From assembly GCA_036504815.1 (NCBI GenBank), contig DASXUN010000004.1, positions 1-64,000 on the forward strand: a DNA stretch of 64,000 nt. The letters run 5' to 3'. The position numbers were made by a program, and so were the translations under genes. The notes beneath the pieces are model-generated. The model did no database searches and had not been told where the DNA came from. It saw only the letters and a program-made list of their open reading frames with translations. Positions 41,329 to 48,057 of this stretch are shown here, piece after piece (the first letter of the stretch is position 1; each line of letters begins with the position of its first letter). Source of the stretch: Gemmatimonadaceae bacterium. GTDB lineage: Bacteria; Gemmatimonadota; Gemmatimonadetes; Gemmatimonadales; Gemmatimonadaceae.

Positions 41329-41820
41329 CTAGCCGAACATTCGGCGCCAGAGTCCCGGCCGTCGCCGCAGCAGATAGATGGCCGCGCAGAGCGTCGCGGC
41401 GCCATTGGCCACGACGATGGACCACCAGGGGAGCACCTCGCGCATCGGCTCGGTCAGTCGTCCGACGATGGCCACCGTCACTGCGAACCCGGTCGCGATC
41501 GCGCCCGCCATCAGGCCGGCGCGTCCGGGATCCCGTTCCGCGAACTCCACGAGGGCCAGCACCACCAGGCCGATGGCCAGCGACAGGGCCAGGTGCACGG
41601 CATTGTACCAGAACACTGACGTCAGGTCGACGGCCATGGGAAACTGCAGCACGGAGGGATCCCGCAGCCCCTTGAACAACGCCTGGCCGAGCACGTTGAC
41701 CGTGAACAACGTGCCGCGGCTCGCCAGCAGGTCAAATGCGCTGTAGAAGGCCGCCACTGCGGCATAGGCGATGAACCCCACGATCAGTCCGTCTCGCCGC
41801 CACCGATTCCCTGTCGTCAT
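41329..41820 (-). CDS. Four-helix membrane protein of the respiratory island
   Basis: A 163-residue integral membrane protein with four predicted TM helices: about 14-30, 68-90, 100-120 and 130-150. An in-membrane His lies in FWYNAVHLALSLAIG, which might bind heme or copper. I do not recognise the family. It starts 16 bases after the SCO gene, so it is co-transcribed with the heme-copper enzyme and may be an accessory subunit or assembly factor. The start at 41820 is chosen because the upstream extension overlaps the SCO gene. Confidence 0.65.
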   Translation of the reverse strand: MTTGNRWRRDGLIVGFIAYAAVAAFYSAFDLLASRGTLFTVNVLGQALFKGLRDPSVLQFPMAVDLTSVFWYNAVHLALSLAIGLVVLALVEFAERDPGRAGLMAGAIATGFAVTVAIVGRLTEPMREVLPWWSIVVANGAATLCAAIYLLRRRPGLWRRMFG

Positions 41821-41836
41821 CTTGCCCCCGTGAGTC

Positions 41837-42730
41837 TCAGAGCGTGCCCAGCAGCGCCGCGGTGCGCTGCCAGTCGCCAGCCATCCGGTACTGCACGCGC
41901 CCCGCACGATCCACCAGCACCACCGCCGACGCGTGCGTCACGTCGCCCGTTTGCGGATCCCGCGCGTGGGCCACCTTCCAGGCGTCAATCACGCGCAGCA
42001 CGTCGTCCACCGGGCCGCTGAGCACGCGGTCGTCCGCACCCAGCTGCCATTGTGCGGCGATGGTGCCGAGCCGGCTCGGCACGTCGCGCCACGGATCGAG
42101 CGTCACCACGACCAGCGCGGCGTCCGCGGCTTTCGCCTCGCGCCGCGCCGCCTGCAGGTCGCGCACCACCGTGGGACAGACCGTCTGGCAGTGCGCGAAC
42201 GCGAACGTCACCATCACTCGGCGGCCGCGCAGGGCGTCCAGCGAGAAACGCTGGCCGTGCTGGTCCACGAGCGGCATCGGAGGGGCCGGCTCGACGTAGC
42301 GCGCGTCGGCCATCGTCCCCGCGAACGGCGCCGGCGCAAACAGCGCCGCCGCCGGGTGTCCCCGCGCCGTGCGCACGCGCTGCACCGCGGCGCCCACACC
42401 GTACGTACACAGCACCAGCGTTCCGGCAATGAGCGCCTGGCCGGCAAATGACGCGCGCAGGCGCTTCAGGTCCGCACGCAACGTGTGCCCCCAGACGGCA
42501 AGCAGGAACCCCACCATGCCAATCGGCTCGCCGATCAGCAGCACCCATCCCCCCGCGTCGGGCAGGCCGGTGGGCGTCGCGCCGAAGCAGGCCGCGCGGG
42601 TGCGCAGCACCCACTCCGGAACCGCCGCACCCACCGGCCACAACGCGAGCGCCCACCACGATGCCGTGATGGCAAGGATGCCCCCGAGGGCGGCCAGCGC
42701 CGCGCCGCCCCGCGCCCGCGCGTCCGTCAT
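41837..42730 (-). CDS. SCO1/SenC-type copper chaperone with membrane domain
   Basis: A 297-residue protein. Three TM helices (about 10-35, 62-82, 95-115) precede a periplasmic thioredoxin-like SCO domain (150-297). The copper-binding site is complete: CQTVC in TFAFAHCQTVCPTVV and the distal His in DVTHASAVVLVD. It probably loads CuA in the subunit II encoded upstream. The multi-helix N-terminal part is unusual; SCO proteins normally have one anchor. It lies three bases downstream of subunit I. Confidence 0.85.
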   Translation of the reverse strand: MTDARARGGAALAALGGILAITASWWALALWPVGAAVPEWVLRTRAACFGATPTGLPDAGGWVLLIGEPIGMVGFLLAVWGHTLRADLKRLRASFAGQALIAGTLVLCTYGVGAAVQRVRTARGHPAAALFAPAPFAGTMADARYVEPAPPMPLVDQHGQRFSLDALRGRRVMVTFAFAHCQTVCPTVVRDLQAARREAKAADAALVVVTLDPWRDVPSRLGTIAAQWQLGADDRVLSGPVDDVLRVIDAWKVAHARDPQTGDVTHASAVVLVDRAGRVQYRMAGDWQRTAALLGTL

Positions 42731-42733
42731 GCC

Positions 42734-44479
42734 CTACCCCACCTTCCAGAGGAAGCTGAGGAGCTTCCAGTTCGTGAAATAGTACACCACGAAGGCCAGC
42801 AGGAAGATGCCGACCAGCACCAGCGTTCCCGGCGTCGCGCCCGCGATACCGCGCGACTCGGCGTGCAAGGCGTCGTTCAGCTCATCCACGTTCGCCGCAT
42901 GCACCGGCGGCGTGGTCAGCCCCTGCGGAATGCCGGCGATGTCCTTGCCGAGCGGCCACGTGGTGATCGCCTCGCCAAAGAAGACCGACTTCACGGCGAT
43001 GGCGATGAAAGCCAGCGCCCCGGTCACCGCGAGAATGCCGCCAATGCCCATGACCGCGAGGACGATGTCCACCGCGGGGTTGAACTGCACGTCAAATGGC
43101 GCCTGCGCGAACGAGATGTCCCAGTGGCGCCGCGGGACCCCGAAGCTGCCGGCGAACGTCATGCCCATGGAGAGCAGCAGCATGCCGATGGAGAAGAGGT
43201 ACGGCTGCATCCTGGCCAGCCCCCAGAACGCCACCTTCCGCCGGAAGATTAGCGGCAGCAGGTAGTACGTGGCGCCCATGAACGCCATCGCCGTTCCGCT
43301 CACCACCGTCGCGTGGAAGTGCCCCGGAATGCGCAGGGTGTTGTGCGCGATGATGTTGATCTGCTCCGTGCCGATGGTCACGCCGGTGATGCCGCCCACG
43401 AAGCCGAAGACCACGACGCTGAAGACGAGCGAGCTGAAGCCGGGATCGCCCCACGGCGCGCGCCGCAGCCAGCCAAACAGCCCGTCCGTGTAGCCGCGCA
43501 GGCGCATGCCGAGCTCCATGCCGGCCGGCACCGTGAAGCCGTGGATCATGGACGCGAGCACGGCCATGTACATGAAGTACGACGTGTTCACGATCTTCCA
43601 CGCCGGTCCGAAGCCGGGGTCCACCAGCAGGTGGTGCGCCGACGCCATCGAGATGAAGAGCACGTACAGCACGAAGGCCGAGCGGCTCACCTTCTCGTTG
43701 AGCACCACGCCGCCGATGGTGAGGCCGCTCAGCATGTACCAGACCGCGACCATCGCCGCCACGTTGATCTGCTGCGACGAATGGCCGAGCGCCCACCAGA
43801 GCATGCGGTAGATCTCCGGATCGATGCTCTTGATCAGGCCGATGCTCCACAGGAAGGTCGGGATGTAGATCATCGCGCCGTGCAGCAGCGTGATGACCGC
43901 GATGATGGCGGCCGTGACCGCGCCGTACACGACGAGCGGCACCGAGCCTTCATACGTCTTCTCGCGCTTGGCGATCACCAGCGTGGCAAAGAAGAGCCCG
44001 GTGACGGTCAGCGCGCCCACGGCGAAGAGGATGACGCCGAGATAGAGCCCCGGATGCGCCTTGAGCGGCGGGTACGACGTGAACAGCACGTCCGCCCGTC
44101 CGGTCCACTGCACCCACTCCACCATCAGCGTGCCCGAGAGCATCAGCCCGAAGCTGAACCAGCCGAGCTTCGGGTTGGCGGGACGCGCGTTCAGCAGCAC
44201 CGTGCTCGTGAACCAGAGCACGGCCATCTCGAAGTAGATGATGAAGAAGATCAGCATGTTCATGCCGTGCACGCCGAGGATGCGGTAGTACCACACCGCC
44301 GGCAGCAGGTGCACGGCCTGCCAGCGCGTCAGCACCAGCAGCAGCGCGGCGATCGCGCCGACGAGCAGCGAGACGATGGCGACGACCGCGTTGACCTTGA
44401 TCAGCGGTTCGGCCGCGGCGGCGATGACCCGGCCGGTGGCCGGACAGACGCGGTGCGGGAAGGTCGCGGCGGTGCTCAC
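42734..44479 (-). CDS. Heme-copper oxidoreductase subunit I lacking the active-site tyrosine; candidate nitric oxide reductase
   Basis: A 581-residue, about 14-helix protein. Metal ligands expected for the superfamily are present: His71 (VHGMNM) for the low-spin heme, His233 and His282-His283 for the CuB/FeB site, and His387/His389 in RIPGHFHATV for the two hemes. The tyrosine cross-linked to the first metal-site His in A/B-type oxidases (His+4) is Gln237 in GHSSQQIN. The tyrosine of C-type oxidases (six before the His pair) is Ile276. O2-reducing members need this tyrosine, and NO-reducing families lack it, so NO reduction is inferred. Overlaps subunit II by ATGA. An oxidase with an unrecognised alternative remains possible. 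Confidence 0.8.
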   Translation of the reverse strand: MSTAATFPHRVCPATGRVIAAAAEPLIKVNAVVAIVSLLVGAIAALLLVLTRWQAVHLLPAVWYYRILGVHGMNMLIFFIIYFEMAVLWFTSTVLLNARPANPKLGWFSFGLMLSGTLMVEWVQWTGRADVLFTSYPPLKAHPGLYLGVILFAVGALTVTGLFFATLVIAKREKTYEGSVPLVVYGAVTAAIIAVITLLHGAMIYIPTFLWSIGLIKSIDPEIYRMLWWALGHSSQQINVAAMVAVWYMLSGLTIGGVVLNEKVSRSAFVLYVLFISMASAHHLLVDPGFGPAWKIVNTSYFMYMAVLASMIHGFTVPAGMELGMRLRGYTDGLFGWLRRAPWGDPGFSSLVFSVVVFGFVGGITGVTIGTEQINIIAHNTLRIPGHFHATVVSGTAMAFMGATYYLLPLIFRRKVAFWGLARMQPYLFSIGMLLLSMGMTFAGSFGVPRRHWDISFAQAPFDVQFNPAVDIVLAVMGIGGILAVTGALAFIAIAVKSVFFGEAITTWPLGKDIAGIPQGLTTPPVHAANVDELNDALHAESRGIAGATPGTLVLVGIFLLAFVVYYFTNWKLLSFLWKVG

Positions 44480-45081
44480 TTGGCCTCCCGGTCACGGATG
44501 ACCGCATGGGAATTGTCGGCGACCGTCTTGCCGGCGGCATCGACGACGATGACGCGTCCCACCATCGTGTGGTGGCCGATGCCGCAGAACTCGTTGCAGA
44601 TGATGCGGAAGTCCCCCGCCGCGGTGGGCGTGACCTGCAGCGCGTAGTCGTAGCCCGGCACGACCTGGAAGTTCACGTTCATCGGGTACAGGCTGAAGCC
44701 GTGATTGACGTCGAGCGACGACATGTGCAGGCGGTAGGTCGATCCGGCCTGCAGCTGCAGGATGGGGAACCACTGGAAGGTCATCCCCGTCAGGTAGACC
44801 TCCGCGCCCGGCGGCGGCGCCACGATGGGAATGCCGCGGTCCTCGCCGATCTTGTACTGCTTGGCGAATTCGACGGAGCGCTGGTAGTACTTCACCGGAT
44901 CGACGCGCCGCCGGATGCCCGAAGGGTTCTGCCCGCCCTTCCAGTGCCAGAGCGGCATCATGGCGAAGAGCACCATGCACCAGGCGAACGCGATCGCCAC
45001 CCACACCTTCTCGGCCTTGTGCGCCGGCTTCCACCAGACGCCCGGCACCGGATCCAGCCCCGAATGCACCTTGGTCAGCAT
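44476..45081 (-). CDS. Heme-copper oxidoreductase subunit II with CuA
   Basis: A 201-residue protein with one TM helix near residues 25-45 and a C-terminal cupredoxin domain. The CuA site is complete: His in DVNHGFSLYP and CNEFCGIGHHTM with two Cys, His and Met. It therefore accepts electrons one at a time from a cytochrome c or a blue-copper protein. A single TM helix is typical of B-type and related enzymes. Upstream comes a 55-residue membrane protein, downstream the overlapping subunit I. Confidence 0.9.
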   Translation of the reverse strand: MLTKVHSGLDPVPGVWWKPAHKAEKVWVAIAFAWCMVLFAMMPLWHWKGGQNPSGIRRRVDPVKYYQRSVEFAKQYKIGEDRGIPIVAPPPGAEVYLTGMTFQWFPILQLQAGSTYRLHMSSLDVNHGFSLYPMNVNFQVVPGYDYALQVTPTAAGDFRIICNEFCGIGHHTMVGRVIVVDAAGKTVADNSHAVIRDREAK

Positions 45082-45088
45082 GAGGACC

Positions 45089-45256
45089 TCATGGAAGCGT
45101 GGCGGCGGGCATCGTGAGGATCTCCCACAGGCCCCAGCCGGTGTAGACGACGAGCATCACCACGATGCCGAGCGCCAGCAACAGGAAGACGTTGTCGAAC
45201 AGCCGCTGGAACAGCGGCGGCGATGCGGGCGCGCCTAGTGGCGGCGAGTCTGCCAT
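45089..45256 (-). CDS. Small single-helix subunit
   Basis: A 55-residue protein: a Pro-rich N terminus, a basic/amphipathic FQRLFDN segment, then one TM helix (VFLLLALGIVVMLVVYTGW). GAGGG lies about four bases before the ATG at 45256. The position between the regulator and subunit II, seven bases from the latter, marks it as a small structural subunit of the heme-copper complex, like subunit IIa or CcoQ of other enzymes. Confidence 0.75.
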   Translation of the reverse strand: MADSPPLGAPASPPLFQRLFDNVFLLLALGIVVMLVVYTGWGLWEILTMPAATLP

Positions 45257-45282
45257 GGGTCCCTCGGTGAACGGGGGTGGGA

Positions 45283-45759
45283 TCAGCGGCCGCGCGCCGG
45301 GGCGCGACGCGCGGTGGCGCGCGGCCGCGCCAGGGAGGCCGGGGAGGCCGCGGGGTCGCGTGAATCCCCCAGCAGGTCGGCGATGGTCGTGCGGGCGAAG
45401 TAGGTCTGCAGCGAGGTGGAGACGGCCGACCAGCCGGCGTGCGCGGCGCAGGCGCGCGCGCCGCCGCAGTGGGCGCGGCCGAGCAGGCAGTGACGCGTGG
45501 CGACGTCCTCGAACGGCGCGGTGACCTGGGCGAGCGTCAGCCGGCCGGCGGGGACCGCCAGCTGGAAGCCGCCGTGCGGGCCGCGCTCGCTTTTCAGCAC
45601 CCCGGCGCGCGCCAGCACGTGCAGCGTCTTGGACAGGTAGTTCCGCGGGACGTCGAGCGCCGCGGCCGTGGGGCCCACGCGCACGGGCGCCGCGACGCCG
45701 TGCCGGGCCACGTACACGACGGCGCGAATGGCATACTGCGACGTTCCCGAAATCCACAT
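45283..45759 (-). CDS. Rrf2-family Fe-S regulator (NsrR/IscR-like)
   Basis: A 158-residue regulator. The winged helix has YAIRAVVYVARHG and VPRNYLSKTLHVLARAGVLKSERGP, read as recognition helix and wing, followed by GGFQLA. Three Cys at 91, 98 and 104 (C-x6-C-x5-C) lie where NsrR and IscR bind their Fe-S cluster, so sensing of NO, O2 or iron is likely. First gene of the heme-copper operon (26 bases to the small subunit), which suggests autoregulation. The palindrome at 45814-45835 is a likely operator. The ATG has GGGAGGG upstream. NO rather than iron as the signal is inference from context. Confidence 0.85.
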   Translation of the reverse strand: MWISGTSQYAIRAVVYVARHGVAAPVRVGPTAAALDVPRNYLSKTLHVLARAGVLKSERGPHGGFQLAVPAGRLTLAQVTAPFEDVATRHCLLGRAHCGGARACAAHAGWSAVSTSLQTYFARTTIADLLGDSRDPAASPASLARPRATARRAPARGR

Positions 45760-45803
45760 CGGTGGTGCCCTCCCCTGGCCAGGCCGGCGGCGCCGGTGCG
45801 CCG

Positions 45804-45836
45804 TGTTGTTGTGTTTATCATGTGCATATGATAAAT
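45804..45836. promoter_or_regulatory. Divergent promoter-operator with a perfect palindrome
   Basis: TTTATCAT (45814-45821), six bases, ATGATAAA (45828-45835): a perfect 8-6-8 palindrome and one of few A/T-rich spots in the region. Plus strand: TGTTGT, 17 bases, TATGAT (45827-45832), 25 bases before the cytochrome b start. Minus strand: TTGCGG, 17 bases, CATGAT, leading to the Rrf2 gene. Both -10 boxes lie in the palindrome, so a bound regulator would control both directions. Confidence 0.65.
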
Positions 45837-45856
45837 ATCCCGCAAGAGGGTCACCC

Positions 45857-47428
45857 GTGCGCGCACTCGAACACCTCGCCCTGCGGCCGCTTCGCGCCGC
45901 TGACGCCGCCGCCACCCGGCTCTTCGGCTGGCGGCACAACCCGCTGCACCAGACCGGCACCATTGCCGCCGCGCTGCTCGGCGTGCTGATCGCCACCGGA
46001 CTGTACCTGCTCGTCTTCTATCGGGTGGGGGCGCCGTGGGAGTCCGTCCAGCGGCTGCAGGCCGATCCGTTCCTCGGCCGGTGGATCCGGTCGCTGCACC
46101 GCTTCGCCTCCGACGCCATCATCGTCGCCGTCGCGCTGCACGCGTGGCGACTCTTTGCGCAGGCCCGTTCCTGGGGGCCGCGCGCGCTCGCGTGGACGTC
46201 CGGCGTGGTCCTGCTGACCGTGCTCTTCATCAGCGGATGGACCGGCTACGTGATGGTCTGGGACAGCTTCGGCGCGCAGCTCGCCGTGAGTGGCGCGCGC
46301 CTGATCGACGCGCTCCCGGTCATCAGCGAACCGGTGCGCCGCATCTTCGCCGGCGACGAGCCGGTGCCGGCCGCCTTCTTCTTCCTCAACCTGTTCCTGC
46401 ACGTCGCACTGCCGCTGGGCGCCGCGGCTGGCCTGTGGATTCATCTGTCGCGCCTCGCCCGGCCGGTCATCATCCCACCACGGCCGCTGCTCTACGCAGT
46501 CAGCGGCGCGCTCACGGCGCTCGCGATCCTTCGCCCGACGCCGCTGGCGCCGCAGGCCGACCTGCTCGGCCTGCCGCCGTCCATTCCGCTGGACCTGTTC
46601 TATGCGTTCTGGCTCCCGTGGGCGGCGGCGCTACCGCCGTGGCTGGCGTGGGCTGGCGCCGTCGGGACGTTTCTCGCCGCCTTTCTCGTGCCCTGGTTCA
46701 CCGCCCGCCCGCGCGAGGTGGCGTGGGCCCCCAGCGTCGTGGACGAGCATCTCTGCACGGGCTGCAACCAGTGCCCGCTGGACTGCCCGTGGGAGGCCAT
46801 CGCGATGGTGCCGCGCGAGGGGGCGCGCGGTGCGCAGTCGGCGATGGTCGCCCGCGTGGACGCGTCGCACTGCGTGTCGTGCGGCATCTGTGCCGGATCG
46901 TGCGCCCCGATGGGCGTGGGCCCGGCCGAGCGGACGGGGCGCGACCAGCTCGCCCGCCTGCGCGCGGCCATCGCCGTCCCCGGGATGCGGGAGCGGCGCC
47001 CGGTCGCGATCTGTTGTGAGCACGCCGCGCCGGCGCATCTCGCGCCGTTGCGCGCGCAGGGGGCCGAGGTCCAGCTGGTCCCCTGCGCCGGCAACCTGCA
47101 CAGTTCGGTGATCGAGTTGATGCTGCGCGACGGCACGCCTGGCGTGATGGTCTTCACCTGCGCCCCACGCGACTGCCGCGGGCGCGAGGGGCCGAAGTGG
47201 CTGCACGAGCGGCTGTTCAACGAACGCGAGGCCGAGCTGCAGGCGCGCGTCGACCGCGCGAGGGTCGGCACCGGCGTCATGGCCCCCGGGGACTTGCAGG
47301 GAACCCTCGAGCGCTGGTCGCAGTTCGCGACGAGGCTGCGCGCACGCCCGGTGACGGTGCCGCGCGCCGTTGATGAACCCGTGGGCGCGGAATGCGAACC
47401 GGTGCCGCTCGCCCGGGAGGATCGATGA
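45857..47428 (+). CDS. Fusion of diheme cytochrome b, 2[4Fe-4S] ferredoxin and MvhD-like domain
   Basis: A 523-residue membrane protein. Residues 25-200 form a cytochrome b/b6-like four-helix part with His81/His95 and His182/His196, each pair 14 apart as in bc-type diheme binding. Two or three further helices follow (about 210-280). A bacterial ferredoxin domain has CTGCNQCPLDCP (300-310) and CVSCGICAGSCAP (339-349). Residues 382-470 resemble MvhD/FlpD, with Cys386-387, Cys410 and CAPRDCRGREGPKW (Cys435, Cys440). Role inferred: quinone-linked electron transfer, perhaps from a soluble Hdr-like partner. The GTG start has AAGAGGG seven bases upstream. Confidence 0.82.
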   Translation: MRALEHLALRPLRAADAAATRLFGWRHNPLHQTGTIAAALLGVLIATGLYLLVFYRVGAPWESVQRLQADPFLGRWIRSLHRFASDAIIVAVALHAWRLFAQARSWGPRALAWTSGVVLLTVLFISGWTGYVMVWDSFGAQLAVSGARLIDALPVISEPVRRIFAGDEPVPAAFFFLNLFLHVALPLGAAAGLWIHLSRLARPVIIPPRPLLYAVSGALTALAILRPTPLAPQADLLGLPPSIPLDLFYAFWLPWAAALPPWLAWAGAVGTFLAAFLVPWFTARPREVAWAPSVVDEHLCTGCNQCPLDCPWEAIAMVPREGARGAQSAMVARVDASHCVSCGICAGSCAPMGVGPAERTGRDQLARLRAAIAVPGMRERRPVAICCEHAAPAHLAPLRAQGAEVQLVPCAGNLHSSVIELMLRDGTPGVMVFTCAPRDCRGREGPKWLHERLFNEREAELQARVDRARVGTGVMAPGDLQGTLERWSQFATRLRARPVTVPRAVDEPVGAECEPVPLAREDR

Positions 47429-48045
47429 GCGCCGTCCTCCTGCGCCGGCTTCCAGGCGTTCTCGCCGTGGCGGCCGCGCTGCTGGCGCTGCGTGCCGCCT
47501 CGCTCGCCCCGCTCGGCGCGGCGTCGGCCGACGGCGCGCGACTGCGCCTCTCCTGGTCCGCCCGCCCCGAACGACTCGAGCATTGCCGGCGCCTGAGCGA
47601 TGCCGAGCTCGCGGCGCGTCCTCAGCACATGCGCCTGCGCTGGGAGTGCGAAGGGAAGTTCGCTCGATACCTCCTCACGGTGCGCATCGACGGCCGCCTC
47701 GTGGCCTCGGACACGGTGCACGGCGGTGGGCTCCGACAGGACCGGCCGATGCATCTGCTCCGGGAGTACGATCTGGCGCCCGGTCGTCGGAATCTCTCAA
47801 TCGCGTTGCGGCGTATTGACGCCGCCGCGCCGCCCGATACGGCCGCGGCCGGTGACACGTCCACGGGCACGGCGGCCGCCGATCGGGAGACGCGCGAGGG
47901 ACAGGAGCGGCGCGTGCGGCGGGCCGAGGCCGTGCCGAGCGACCTCGCCATCGATTCGACCATCGCCGTCGCCGCCGGTCGCGTCGTGCTCGTGACCTAC
48001 GCGAGCACCGTGCGCCGACTCGAATTGCGAAACGGCGCCCGGTAA
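47425..48045 (+). CDS. Exported or membrane-anchored protein of unknown function
   Basis: A 206-residue protein overlapping the cytochrome b fusion by ATGA (47425-47428), with GGGAGGATCG before the start. An N-terminal hydrophobic segment (LPGVLAVAAALLALRAASL) acts as anchor or signal. The mature part has two Cys (about 42 and 63), beta-strand-like segments (RYLLTVRIDGRLVASDTV) and a low-complexity Ala/Thr/Asp/Arg stretch near 130-160. No family recognised. Translational coupling implies a role with the cytochrome b fusion in the periplasm. Confidence 0.6.
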   Translation: MSAVLLRRLPGVLAVAAALLALRAASLAPLGAASADGARLRLSWSARPERLEHCRRLSDAELAARPQHMRLRWECEGKFARYLLTVRIDGRLVASDTVHGGGLRQDRPMHLLREYDLAPGRRNLSIALRRIDAAAPPDTAAAGDTSTGTAAADRETREGQERRVRRAEAVPSDLAIDSTIAVAAGRVVLVTYASTVRRLELRNGAR

Positions 48046-48057
48046 CCAGGCGCGCGA

